IMG/VR virus record: IMGVR_UViG_3300044993_000431
Coordinates: 1-33,993 of that record
Source of the DNA: a virus
DNA: 33,993 nt
Reading direction: 5' to 3' (one strand)
Below the pieces are notes generated by a model that saw nothing but the letters and a program-made list of their open reading frames with translations, ran no database searches and was not told where the DNA came from. The translations under genes and the position numbers were made by a program. Position 1 is the first letter of the stretch, and each line of letters starts with the position of its first letter. This document shows positions 14,480-24,098 of the stretch, in pieces.

Positions 14480-17400
14480 TAGACATACTCCACTGTGATG
14501 TCCGCCAGGGTTTCCACGTCTGACGCGACTACCACTTCCGGCTCCTTAGATATCACCCGGACCGTCGCATTACCGATGGGTATCGCATGCACGGCAAGCA
14601 CGAATCGATACGGGGCCTCGAGCTGGATAACGGTCCCATCAGGAGAAACGACGACATTCGTTTGATAATACTTTCGCGCTCTACCTCGGATTTTGAAATA
14701 GAGGTGCTCGAGGTAGCTGGCGACAATGGTAACTTCGATCTTGGCTCCCGCCTGATATCGCAACTCACCAGGCCAAGGCAGATAAGAACCAACCCCAGCT
14801 TCCGTGAAGCGCGTACCATCGTCAAAGACAGTTTCGTCATCAAATGCTGTCTCGACTAGTGTCCTGACCTCCCTAGTATACTGTAGAGCGCTCACGACTC
14901 CAATAGGTTGAATAATCAAAACATCAGAAGGTTCGAACCCGTCAGGGAACTCGAACTCTGTTCTGTACGTGAATTCAGCTCCCCTGGGAACAAACATGGG
15001 CGCTTCTGGCGCAGGAAACATCGGCTCGCCAGGAGCAGGAAACATCCATAGAGAATTTTCACTCGTCAAAATATCTGTTTTCTGTACGTGTGAGGGCAGT
15101 ACGCCTGGCCATCCCAGAGTTTTATAGTCCACTGACCATAGATCATACCGATCCCCACCTAGATCAGCGGGAGCGTAGGGCAGCCGGTACGGTTCGCTAG
15201 GGACACCGTTATAATAGACAGTGATCAATAGCTCACAATTATAGAACGGAAGATTGCTGATCGGAAAATACTGTGTCTGCAACAACCCCTGGTGGAGCGG
15301 AGTAGCCAGTTCCCACGGCACTCCGGGAGGTCCATACCTGATCTGCCAACCATCGTAGTGCTTACTGGTATCTCGCATCGCCCAGCGCAAGTAGTCTGAA
15401 TCGATCCACGCTGAGCTGACACCAAACGAAGAAATGGTCTGCGCTGCACGCGATGTGCTAACGCGAACGGTCGGGCTCCACAAGCTGACGCGACCGTTCA
15501 GCGTTCGCCACCTGCCCTGGACGAGCGCGTCCCTTGCCAGGGTCAGTCTGACGGAACTCGTGTCTGGGGGATACGAGTTAATAGTCATCGTATCTTCGGG
15601 ATTGTATCTCCATCCAATTTCCAGAGCAGCCAGCGGTTGAGTGTATGTTCCAGTGTCCTCGACAGCCAGCACAGCCTCGCTAGTTCGATAATCCCATATC
15701 GCGAACGTGACGATAGGTGGTTCTAACAAGGAAGATGAGATGCCACTAGACCATGGGGGAATAACTTCGGTGTCTGCTTTGTAGACACCATCATGATACC
15801 GTACGGCGGTGATCTCCGCCATCAACTGTTCCGCTGGTCGGATATTAGTAATCAGTAGTGGAATAGTTTCTACTTGAAGGTCCCCAATCGAGACCAGATC
15901 GTCGACCTCAACAGAGCCGTCTAGTGGCGTTTCAAAGTCAAGATGCGTGGAAGTAAATCTACTGATCGCCACGGTATAGATCTCAGCCCCTCTGATACGA
16001 GCACCGTAAGATCCTTCTTCTTTAAGATTCACCGGGGAAGTTAAATCAACACCAGTGATTCGGTTCTCTCGATCTGTGTAGACTTTAAGAACACGCGACC
16101 ACGAAACACCTACTCCCAGCGCGTGATGGGATAGGTGCACCAGATCGCCTACACGACAAGTTAACCAGTCCCACGGCGACAGCCATGTGAAACGCTCGCG
16201 GCGCAGCAAGATCTCAGCTAGTCGCCGGCGCGCGTGACGATATATCAGCTTAGGGCTCGTAACGCCGGGGATCTCGAAATCTTCGAATTTCGATGCGTTA
16301 TCTGGTCCGTAGCCGTCCATATAGACGACTCGCTCATCAGGCTCGTAGTCCCGTTCCTCGTTCAAGAACCTGACTCTCAGCCCGTGCGGAACGTCTATGA
16401 AGGTTAGATCAGATTTCAGATCTCTGATGTTCAAAGGAGTGAACATCTGTACAGGGGTCGTCTGTACGGAATCTATGACCGGAACACGTCGACCATTGAT
16501 AAACGGTACAATGGCGTCGCCAGTAGCGGCGACTAGCTGGAGTACTTCTTCCTGTGTGGCGTTGTCCCAGTCTATGACGATATTACATTCAAGCCCATGC
16601 TGCTGGCAATATTCATGCCATCTGACGAACCCGGCCAGATCCAACTCACTATCCGGAGTCGGCTCCCAGGCACCGGATGCCTGCAGAACAGCGCGCGCTA
16701 TGGACGCGGGATTGGACGTTTCCCGCAATACCCAATCGGAACCATTCCAGTCTAGAACCTTAGCAGAGATAACTCCACTGATCTCGTCTACAGACCCGCT
16801 GAGCTGTTCCCCTGAACGAAAGTCATAAGTGCTGATAGCGACTCCCGGCAATTTGAAGGGATTACCAGCGCGCCTGGAAATCAAAAACCGCCAGAACAAT
16901 GAATCTGATTTCGCGAAGTCTTTGCGGTCCCTAGTGATTCTAGTTAGACGCACATCAACCTGACCAGTCACATCAAGCGTGTAGGTCAAATTGAATGGAT
17001 TCGTAGTTTCTCGTCTGACGGTCTCTGTAACCCAAGTCTGCCAGACCCCAGAATCAACATAGGAATACTCTAATTCGAACGTAACAGCGAGTTCATCGGT
17101 ATCTCCATCTGACAAATCTACGAGGCCTCGGGGGAAGCTGAGTACTACCTCGATTTGCTCGGGAGCGACACCACTCCGACGAACCAGAGGTCCGAACTCA
17201 TTGACGACTTCTTCATTGATGGTCTCGACATGAACATCTTGAGAGAACAGAGTTGATTCCGGCACCACGCCAGGGTCGCCAGGGAAGAACTCCGACTGCA
17301 CATTATCAAAATATGTGATCGGAGTCTTACCGACCTTGATATCCGTTACCTCAAGAGGACCATATCCCCAGCACAGCGCGACCTGAACATGTTCTCGACG

Positions 17401-17958
17401 CTTCTTACGATAGGGAATCGGTTCTGCAGCTAGAGGAGGGTAATAACGAATTCGTCCAAAAGCACGGGGAACCGCGCTATAGATCCTGGCCTGATTAGAA
17501 ACGCGATCCAGCGACCAAGACTTAGAACCTCGACCCCCATCGGTCGAGAGCTCTGCAGGCGACACTAGGGCATTAACCAACAACCCGCCAGCCAGCCCTA
17601 CAGCCGCGCCTAGCGCGCTAGAGCCTAGCACGCCAAGCCCTAGCCCGCCTTGCGCGACGGGCAATGCCGCCCATTGCCCCGTTGCCGCGGCTGCAACGAC
17701 GACGGCGAAGAACAGTCCGATGCGAACTAGTTCTCTGTTCTGCGGCCTGATGGTCAAGCCGACCAGGCCACTAGTAATGACCTTATCCCAGTCTTCTATA
17801 GGGATTAGTTTTCCATCAAGAAAGACGATTACATACGGTTGATGACTAGGAGGAAAATATCGCTGAACCAGCGCGCGAGCAGTAGTCGGACCAACCTGCT
17901 CTACGACCCGGTCGAGAGCAAACGGGTTCTGTCTCGCTGCTACGACTAGGTGCGCCAT
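14479..17958 (-). CDS. Tail tip attachment protein, gpJ-like
   Basis: The 1159-residue protein is the lambda J-type central tip and host-specificity protein. It has an N-terminal region with a hydrophobic stretch (about 100-150, Ala/Gly/Leu-rich), then RIYSAVPRAFGRIRYYPPLA and the J-like segment LCWGYGPLEVTDIKVGKTPI, typical of phage tip hubs. Fibronectin-like beta domains follow, and near residue 980 an 8-residue tandem repeat (MFPAPGEP, MFPAPEAP). It overlaps the K-like gene by 13 bases and the fibre gene by one. The gene order tape measure - M - L - K - J confirms the assignment. A gpI-like gene between K and J is absent. Confidence 0.9.
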   Translation of the reverse strand: MAHLVVAARQNPFALDRVVEQVGPTTARALVQRYFPPSHQPYVIVFLDGKLIPIEDWDKVITSGLVGLTIRPQNRELVRIGLFFAVVVAAAATGQWAALPVAQGGLGLGVLGSSALGAAVGLAGGLLVNALVSPAELSTDGGRGSKSWSLDRVSNQARIYSAVPRAFGRIRYYPPLAAEPIPYRKKRREHVQVALCWGYGPLEVTDIKVGKTPITYFDNVQSEFFPGDPGVVPESTLFSQDVHVETINEEVVNEFGPLVRRSGVAPEQIEVVLSFPRGLVDLSDGDTDELAVTFELEYSYVDSGVWQTWVTETVRRETTNPFNLTYTLDVTGQVDVRLTRITRDRKDFAKSDSLFWRFLISRRAGNPFKLPGVAISTYDFRSGEQLSGSVDEISGVISAKVLDWNGSDWVLRETSNPASIARAVLQASGAWEPTPDSELDLAGFVRWHEYCQQHGLECNIVIDWDNATQEEVLQLVAATGDAIVPFINGRRVPVIDSVQTTPVQMFTPLNIRDLKSDLTFIDVPHGLRVRFLNEERDYEPDERVVYMDGYGPDNASKFEDFEIPGVTSPKLIYRHARRRLAEILLRRERFTWLSPWDWLTCRVGDLVHLSHHALGVGVSWSRVLKVYTDRENRITGVDLTSPVNLKEEGSYGARIRGAEIYTVAISRFTSTHLDFETPLDGSVEVDDLVSIGDLQVETIPLLITNIRPAEQLMAEITAVRYHDGVYKADTEVIPPWSSGISSSLLEPPIVTFAIWDYRTSEAVLAVEDTGTYTQPLAALEIGWRYNPEDTMTINSYPPDTSSVRLTLARDALVQGRWRTLNGRVSLWSPTVRVSTSRAAQTISSFGVSSAWIDSDYLRWAMRDTSKHYDGWQIRYGPPGVPWELATPLHQGLLQTQYFPISNLPFYNCELLITVYYNGVPSEPYRLPYAPADLGGDRYDLWSVDYKTLGWPGVLPSHVQKTDILTSENSLWMFPAPGEPMFPAPEAPMFVPRGAEFTYRTEFEFPDGFEPSDVLIIQPIGVVSALQYTREVRTLVETAFDDETVFDDGTRFTEAGVGSYLPWPGELRYQAGAKIEVTIVASYLEHLYFKIRGRARKYYQTNVVVSPDGTVIQLEAPYRFVLAVHAIPIGNATVRVISKEPEVVVASDVETLADITVEYV
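14974..15045 (-). repeat. 24-bp (8-residue) repeats in the gpJ-like gene
   Basis: The Met codons of three MF-P units are spaced exactly 24 bases apart (15043-15045, 15019-15021, 14995-14997). They encode MFPAPGEP, MFPAPEAP and a degenerate MFVPRGAE. It is probably a flexible Pro-rich hinge. Confidence 0.7.
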
Positions 17959-18329
17959 CTATAGATCACGCGCTTGGGAGGCAGCATCGGATCATCTAAT
18001 CTAGAAAAATAGCCATGGCCAACTTGATGATCAATATGAAGGAGAAGATAAGAATTGACGAGTACGCCACAATGCGGATTCGGTTCCGGGAAATAGACCA
18101 CATCCCCGCGACGGTAAGGAGGAAGGACTTCAACCCAGAGAGGAGCGTGGACATGTTTGATCGCCTTGCTAAACTCCAGCGCGGTCAGCCTACCACTAGG
18201 AGCGACGGTTGGCAACTCACGACCTAGTTCGTGTCGATACCACAACACGACCAAGCCCCAGCAGTCGCACCCTTCAAACGACATGCCCCAAGGTCGGTAG
18301 GGGATCTCGAGGTAACGAAGATCGCTCAC
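17946..18329 (-). CDS. Tail tip assembly protein, NlpC/P60 type (gpK-like)
   Basis: The 127-residue protein has the NlpC/P60 pattern: FEGCDCWGLVVLWY supplies the catalytic Cys, GDVVYFPEPNPHCGVLV supplies the His, and LLHIDHQ follows as the third polar position. Such enzymes (lambda gpK C-terminal domain) cleave peptidoglycan cross-links and take part in tip assembly or entry. The JAB/MPN protease domain found in longer gpK proteins is missing. It overlaps the L-like gene (ATGA) and the J-like gene. Confidence 0.85.
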   Translation of the reverse strand: MSDLRYLEIPYRPWGMSFEGCDCWGLVVLWYRHELGRELPTVAPSGRLTALEFSKAIKHVHAPLWVEVLPPYRRGDVVYFPEPNPHCGVLVNSYLLLHIDHQVGHGYFSRLDDPMLPPKRVIYRWRT

Positions 18330-18772
18330 GGCACAAGGCCCGGGAAAGTCGCCGGGGAGAAAACATCGGCCGGATATCGACGCGACGCTCTTTGAGGGAC
18401 GACCAGCGGCACCCGCAGAACGTCTGCAGTACAGGTCAGTTCCGGGACCTCCAGGTTTGGAGTTGCGAGTAGCAGCGTGTCTGGTTGATCAATAGACACG
18501 ATTTCCAGTAAGCACTGGCTCGGTTTCACCGTGTCTCTAAGCAGTGAAGTGAACAAGACCCCATCGTTGGCGAGCAGTAGCGAACCAGGATCGCTCCCCT
18601 CCTTAGAAGATCCTGGCAAGATAGGTTCCATAGGCCAATAGAGATAAGTCTGTCCCCTAGACACAAATTCTGGATAATGAGTGCTCAAGCGTACCGGCTC
18701 GGTCCACGCCTCATTGGTCAGCGTCACGAGGAGTACGAACGGGTCTGTTAGAAAGGATTTACGCAACATCAC
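18326..18772 (-). CDS. Minor tail protein, DUF1833-like (gpL position)
   Basis: The 148-residue protein has a beta-rich core with FLTDPFVLLVTLTNEAW near the start and ends RYPADVFSPATFPGLVP, the C-terminal signature of DUF1833 tail proteins as I remember them. It occupies the gpL slot between the M-like and K-like genes, overlapping each by 4 bases (ATGA). No cysteines of the lambda gpL iron-sulfur type are clearly placed. Its function is structural, in the tail tip. Confidence 0.65.
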   Translation of the reverse strand: MMLRKSFLTDPFVLLVTLTNEAWTEPVRLSTHYPEFVSRGQTYLYWPMEPILPGSSKEGSDPGSLLLANDGVLFTSLLRDTVKPSQCLLEIVSIDQPDTLLLATPNLEVPELTCTADVLRVPLVVPQRASRRYPADVFSPATFPGLVP

Positions 18773-19788
18773 AGCATGCGCAGCTTAAAGAGTTGATCCC
18801 AAGCAACAATGTCCATATTCGTGATCTGAAATGGAAATAGCAGAAAACAATAGACATTCAGATAAGAAAAGTTGTACGTGTCGTTAGATTCTGTTTGTAG
18901 CGTCAAATAGAAAGAGGTGCCTGGGACAACATCTTTGAGTTGTGGAGCAGACGTGGAACCAGCCAACACACCATCAATGAACGTGTCTAGCGTCTCCCCG
19001 CCGCGCATGAAAATGGTCTGTTTAGTGAATACCTGAAGAGCATCTACTCGACTGATGAAATCCTGAGTACGAAAAGTCGCATCAGTACCACCGATAGTAG
19101 TCACCCAGCAATCCAGCGCGGGCGATGAAGCCGACGGGGTTCGTATTGATCCCCGACCAACGGTCAAACCAAGGCCGATAGTGAAATCGTCTAAAGAAGG
19201 AACATAGTTCGCAAGCTCCAGGCCCTTACCAGAAGTGATCTCCACATAGCGCTTGCTGCCGTCGGAACGTAAGGTAACTGGAGCGATCCATTGATTAAGC
19301 GATTTTCCAGAAGCGCTGTCCCAACGAACAACAGTCTCGTTCGGACTGGCTAGAGTCAGAGGACTAGTCGACTTGTAAACCAGCGCATCTGCATACCAGA
19401 CGTGTTGATTCGCATACGGGGTCTCCGGACCGTACTCTGCCAGTCGCAACAGTTCCAGAGTTACGTCCACATATCCCGGAGCAACGATCTTTGGCGCACT
19501 GGGCGGTGATTTGAAAACCCAGATGCCGTACTGATCAAGATATGGCTCTCTCCAGACAAACTGCTTGACCCCAAGCGACAACTGCTTAGACCACCAATCA
19601 CGAAGGATCTTATAGTGGGCGTCCTTGAGCCGCCAGACACCTCGAGCGACTACAGGTTCCCACGATGTGGCAACCCGCTGCAACGGAGGACCATGATCTG
19701 GTTCAAAACGAATAACGGTATCTACAGTTTCAAGCTCATACGACTTCCAAAGCGGGTTCGGCAGCTCGCCCGGCCAAACGGACAGCAT
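18769..19788 (-). CDS. Minor tail protein M-like fused to a LamG-like domain
   Basis: The 339-residue protein is much longer than lambda gpM (109 aa). Residues 1-115 look like an M-type minor tail domain (WPGELPNPLWKSYELE, then WRLKDAHYKILRDWWSKQL). Residues 125-330 form a concanavalin/LamG-like beta-sandwich (RYVEITSGKGLELANY, LDDFTIGLGLTV, TLDTFIDGVLAGS). The fusion would put a possible sugar-binding module on the tail tip, between tape measure and tip genes. It overlaps its neighbours by 1 and 4 bases. Confidence 0.65.
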   Translation of the reverse strand: MLSVWPGELPNPLWKSYELETVDTVIRFEPDHGPPLQRVATSWEPVVARGVWRLKDAHYKILRDWWSKQLSLGVKQFVWREPYLDQYGIWVFKSPPSAPKIVAPGYVDVTLELLRLAEYGPETPYANQHVWYADALVYKSTSPLTLASPNETVVRWDSASGKSLNQWIAPVTLRSDGSKRYVEITSGKGLELANYVPSLDDFTIGLGLTVGRGSIRTPSASSPALDCWVTTIGGTDATFRTQDFISRVDALQVFTKQTIFMRGGETLDTFIDGVLAGSTSAPQLKDVVPGTSFYLTLQTESNDTYNFSYLNVYCFLLFPFQITNMDIVAWDQLFKLRML

Positions 19789-22700
19789 TACCGAGGCCTC
19801 CTAGACAGACCATATCTACCGCGCATAGAACGATCAAGAGCGCCGCGTTCTATCAATCCGTTCACAGTATCTGTTATGACAGCCTCCAACAAGACACGGC
19901 TTCCTTCGCGTCTTTCCTGGACCTTAACCTGTGGCGCATCCGGTCCGCGCTGATCGATGATGTTCACTTGTACCGGCTGAGCAGTACTGGCCTTGACCCC
20001 GAGCTCGCCGCGTGCGTTTCGGCTCAACGGCATGATGGCTTCTGGACCAGCCTCCGCCATCAGCCCCAGGTTGAAATAAGAAGGCTTCGCGTAGACCGCA
20101 CCTTTGGCGTGAGGCACAGGCGAGCTAGTCGTGGGAGTGGTCGTAGACGACGCGGCAGGTGTCTTCGGGGAAAAGTAAGATCTGACTCCAGCACCAAGCG
20201 CGCTGGCGAACGGCTCAATCAACAGATACTGCGCTAGCATGTCGACCAAGCTGCGCGTGATGTCGATTATGGTCTCATTAAGAGACCGACCAGCGGTGAC
20301 CGCATCCCACAGACCGCTAGTCAGCGTGTAGCCGGCTTGTTCTCCGAGTCGTTGGACATCTTCTAGCTTCTTTTCTCGCTCGTCTAGCTGCTTTTGTTCC
20401 TCCATCTGGAGCTCTTTGAGCTTCATTAGAAGCTGAATTTGCTCTTCGAGCCCGGGAAGATACTGCTGCAATAGTTCTAGACGGTACTGCTCAAGAGTAA
20501 CAAGTTCTTCTAGGTTCTGAGCGTGCAAGTTGTCCGCACGGAACCGAAGCAGCGAGATCTCTTGTTCTAGACGAATTCGCTGTTCCTCGAGACGCTCAGC
20601 GCGCTCGTCGAGAACCTCTTCTCGAGACCTAGGTGGCTTAATGTCTGGGATGTTCCTAGCCGCTTCTTCCGCTTCCCTGATCTGTTGCTTGAGCTTAGCG
20701 ATCGTTAGTAACTGATCACGAAGCTGCTTGACCCGCCATTCCTCTTTGTACGGATTCGCTTCATATTCGTCTAGGATGCGCATGACCTCGAGCTGGTATT
20801 CAAGGTCCTTGCGTCCAATGTTATTGAGTTGATAACGTAGACGAGCGATTTCTCGCTGCTGCTCCATCCACTTTTCACTAGCGGCCGTCATCGCGTCTTC
20901 TTTCTTACGACGCTCTTCAGCGGCCGCGGCTTCGATCTCTTGTCTGAATCGAGTCTCTTCTGTAACGCGGATGATTTCTTGGCGAACAGCGCGCAGCTTG
21001 GCGATTTGTTCGTCAGTAAAGCCGAGAGCCTTGAAATCTGCTAATTCGTACTCGAGAGTCCTGAAAGCTATAACTGCTTCGGTAGCTTCATTGCCGAAGC
21101 CGTCCAATCGCTGCCTAGCAATGTCTAGTTCGCGATTGGCCTTTTTGAGCTCTTCTTCGAACCTACTCGTGTCAACAGAATCCGCCGCCTTCTGTAGATC
21201 CTTCAAACGTTCTGCATCATCTTTCGCGCGTTTAGCAATCTCAGCAGACGACAGAGCTTCATAGGCCAGGTTGAGCAACCCCTGCTTTCGCTCAGTGGGG
21301 ATTCTCAGTTTCCCGATCTGCTCAACTAGCTGTTTAGCCCGCGCCTCAACATCACCAAAGACACGATACATCGTCTCGAGCTCAGTGACACTGTCACTTT
21401 GCAGTTCACGAAGCTCAGTCCACAACTCTATAGAACGTTCTTCGTCCTCTTCGATCTTTGCTCGATCTTTGGCCTGTTCTCGCAGATACAGATTCAAGCG
21501 AGCCTGTTCGATCCTACGCTTGCGCAACTCCTCGATCTGCGAGACCGTGAACACCCCTTCAAACGATTTCAATTCTTGATCAATATCTGCTAGCGTCTGT
21601 TCCCAATCAAGCGTCTCTGTACTGACACCTGCGATCTGTGCCTGCAAGATACTTATCGAACGAACAGCGTTACCGAACAATGTGTTGAATCGTTCGGCGA
21701 TCGCGGGTAGCTGAGCCGCGGCCTCTCCGAGCTCCTCGAGACGCTTCCTCGCCTCTTGCGCCCGCCGAGCAGCGTACTCCGAGAACAGCGTGTCAGAAGA
21801 GCGCTGCAGCAACAGTTCTCGCAGTTCCGGAGCTCGTTCGGTGATCTTAATAATCTGTTCTCGCAGCGCCGACGCTTTGGTTTCCAGATCACCAAAAGCA
21901 CGATCGCCTTCGTCGGCAATGCGCGCGTTCTGCTCCAGCTCCTGCCCGAGTTTTGCATAGAGTCGAATCGCTTCTTCAGCGGCCTGTGCTTGAGCCTCTA
22001 GGTCTTTATCACGTTCTTCACGAGCGAGTTGCTGGGCGGTGAGCTTCCTACGAAGTTCCAAAATCCTACCTAGTAGATATTCGAGAGTCTCGTACTCCTG
22101 CGTCCCTTTGAGGTCCTGGAACTGGAGCAGCGGGCTGAACGCCTGTGCCTGCTCCTGGCCAAGCACTCCGGTCTGCTCCAGAGCGCGTAGTTCAATTTCT
22201 AGTTGAGAAACCTCTGTGCGAGCCCTTACGATAGACCCGGTCAATTCTTTAACACGAGACTCATACACCTTGAGCGCATCGCGCTCCCTAGCCGCCCGCT
22301 CGAAGCTCTGCCAGGCCTCCCTGAACTTCGCCAGCGCCTCGTTGAGTTGTTTGGTCATGTCCTCGTTGAGCTTGACGCCAGCGGCTTCGAGCTCAAGCAT
22401 GAACTGCTCTATACGAGTTTCTAGCGAATCTGGCTCATCTCCAGAAGACAGTTTAGATTCCCTAGCTCTCAGCGCCAAGGTCTGACGCTGAATATTCGCT
22501 AGATTAGCTTGAAAAGCGGACTCATTACGTCTAGTTTCGGCCTCCTCCTTTCGGCGCTGGTCCTCGCGCTCTTCGCGCCAGAGCTTTTCGCGGTAGAGCG
22601 TGACCAGGTTGTCAATAAGCTGATTGACGGTAGCCAAGCGAGGATCGTTGGGGTCCAGACCCAACGAAAGTCGCCGCTGGAGTAGGTTCTCTTCGAACTT

Positions 22701-24098
22701 GGATAGCTTGATTTGCCAGTCTTCGGGAGCCTTTCCAGGCTCCATCGCCCGAAGTTGTCTGCTAAGAGCGGTATTCTCGAGCTCAAGAGATTTTTCTAGC
22801 GCGTCAATGCGGCGCTGTTCAATCTCGAGGCGACGTTGTTCTTGTTCGCGCAGATCCTTCTCGACTTGAAGTTCCTTAAGGCGTTTATCAAGAATATCAA
22901 CGGCTGCAGCAAGACGCTCAGCGTAAGCTGCGCGGTCTTCGCCGACCCCTGGCAAGTCCTGTAGCGCCCGAGCAATTTCAGCACGTTTCTTATTCTGCTC
23001 AGGTTGGTCAAATTCAACGACCCTGCGATACAATTCGTCTCGGTCAGCTTCGAGTCGCTGGATCAGTTTCTCTAGTGATTGGATGTTCTTAAGCTGATCC
23101 GCCGGCAGAATCGTTTTACCAGGAAACTCAACCTGCTCGCCTTGAGCAGCGCGCAGGCGAGCCATCTGGTCGTTCGCCTTGGCCAACGCTTCCTCTAGCG
23201 CGATGACCTGCTCGGTCATCGCTCGGAACTCTTCGCGTAATTGAGTCCTTTGCGGCTTGTCTCCTCCGTAGAACGTGCTGAACGTTTCTTCTAGCTGGCG
23301 GTCAAGATCCGCCATAGCATCGCGAAGCTCAAATGCGCTGATCTTACCTGCGTCGAACTCGGCGCGCAGGCGATCCATTTCGCGAGCGATTTCCAGCGCT
23401 CGGCGGGCTGCTTCCTTGCGAACGGGCTCCGGCGGCCTGCCCGGAATCTCGCCTAGGCTGGGTGACTCAATCGCCAACTGCAGAGCCCGACGATCGACAG
23501 GGGACAGCGTCAGCCCCTGCGCCGACTTGCTCAACAACTGGCGAAACTGGGAGATCTTTTCGTTTAAGACCTGTACTTGACCAGCGTATTCCTGGATGAC
23601 GGTCTCGCGCGCCGGCTTGTTCAGGTTCGTCAGGGCCTGGCGCAACTCATCCGCAGAACGAGCTGTGTCAAAGAACTCAGCGATAGAGCTCTTAGCCTGA
23701 TCAGTTAGTTTTTGAAATTCTTTCTGTACTTCGGTAGATACTTCTCCGATTCGCATCAAGCCCTGAACGACCAGCGTCATGGCAGAGCCGATCGCGAACC
23801 AAAGACCGATCTGTCCTCCCAACAGATAAGCGATCTGGGAGCCCTGTTGCAGGAATACGCGGAAGGCGTTCGCACCAGCCTCGAGCTGGACTACGATGTC
23901 GGAAATCTGCTGACCGATCATGTTCGCCTGACCACGGAACGCGCGTTCCGTGCGGCGAGTAGAGTCTTCCCACGAACGACTAGCGCTTTGAGCGGCCTTG
24001 GAAGACCGACGATCGATGTTTTCTACGACGCGCTCAAATTCGCGAACGACTACGTCATTATTTTCAAGCTGTAGCCTGATCGCTTTCTTGAGCGTCAT
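19788..24098 (-). CDS. Tape measure protein (gpH-like)
   Basis: The 1436-residue protein sets tail length. The N-terminus carries the lambda-like motif GQQISDIVVQLEAGANAFRV near residues 62-80, followed by a hydrophobic segment (about 92-120). A very long, charged, heptad-rich coiled coil spans roughly 130-1280. The C-terminus holds DAVTAGRSLNETIIDITRSL and LIEPFASALGAG, then GPEAIMPLSRNARGELGV, typical of gpH-type tape measures. At about 0.15 nm per residue the tail would be near 200 nm, longer than lambda's. It overlaps the end of the GT frame by 35 bases. No muralytic domain is visible. Confidence 0.95.
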   Translation of the reverse strand: MTLKKAIRLQLENNDVVVREFERVVENIDRRSSKAAQSASRSWEDSTRRTERAFRGQANMIGQQISDIVVQLEAGANAFRVFLQQGSQIAYLLGGQIGLWFAIGSAMTLVVQGLMRIGEVSTEVQKEFQKLTDQAKSSIAEFFDTARSADELRQALTNLNKPARETVIQEYAGQVQVLNEKISQFRQLLSKSAQGLTLSPVDRRALQLAIESPSLGEIPGRPPEPVRKEAARRALEIAREMDRLRAEFDAGKISAFELRDAMADLDRQLEETFSTFYGGDKPQRTQLREEFRAMTEQVIALEEALAKANDQMARLRAAQGEQVEFPGKTILPADQLKNIQSLEKLIQRLEADRDELYRRVVEFDQPEQNKKRAEIARALQDLPGVGEDRAAYAERLAAAVDILDKRLKELQVEKDLREQEQRRLEIEQRRIDALEKSLELENTALSRQLRAMEPGKAPEDWQIKLSKFEENLLQRRLSLGLDPNDPRLATVNQLIDNLVTLYREKLWREEREDQRRKEEAETRRNESAFQANLANIQRQTLALRARESKLSSGDEPDSLETRIEQFMLELEAAGVKLNEDMTKQLNEALAKFREAWQSFERAARERDALKVYESRVKELTGSIVRARTEVSQLEIELRALEQTGVLGQEQAQAFSPLLQFQDLKGTQEYETLEYLLGRILELRRKLTAQQLAREERDKDLEAQAQAAEEAIRLYAKLGQELEQNARIADEGDRAFGDLETKASALREQIIKITERAPELRELLLQRSSDTLFSEYAARRAQEARKRLEELGEAAAQLPAIAERFNTLFGNAVRSISILQAQIAGVSTETLDWEQTLADIDQELKSFEGVFTVSQIEELRKRRIEQARLNLYLREQAKDRAKIEEDEERSIELWTELRELQSDSVTELETMYRVFGDVEARAKQLVEQIGKLRIPTERKQGLLNLAYEALSSAEIAKRAKDDAERLKDLQKAADSVDTSRFEEELKKANRELDIARQRLDGFGNEATEAVIAFRTLEYELADFKALGFTDEQIAKLRAVRQEIIRVTEETRFRQEIEAAAAEERRKKEDAMTAASEKWMEQQREIARLRYQLNNIGRKDLEYQLEVMRILDEYEANPYKEEWRVKQLRDQLLTIAKLKQQIREAEEAARNIPDIKPPRSREEVLDERAERLEEQRIRLEQEISLLRFRADNLHAQNLEELVTLEQYRLELLQQYLPGLEEQIQLLMKLKELQMEEQKQLDEREKKLEDVQRLGEQAGYTLTSGLWDAVTAGRSLNETIIDITRSLVDMLAQYLLIEPFASALGAGVRSYFSPKTPAASSTTTPTTSSPVPHAKGAVYAKPSYFNLGLMAEAGPEAIMPLSRNARGELGVKASTAQPVQVNIIDQRGPDAPQVKVQERREGSRVLLEAVITDTVNGLIERGALDRSMRGRYGLSRRPR

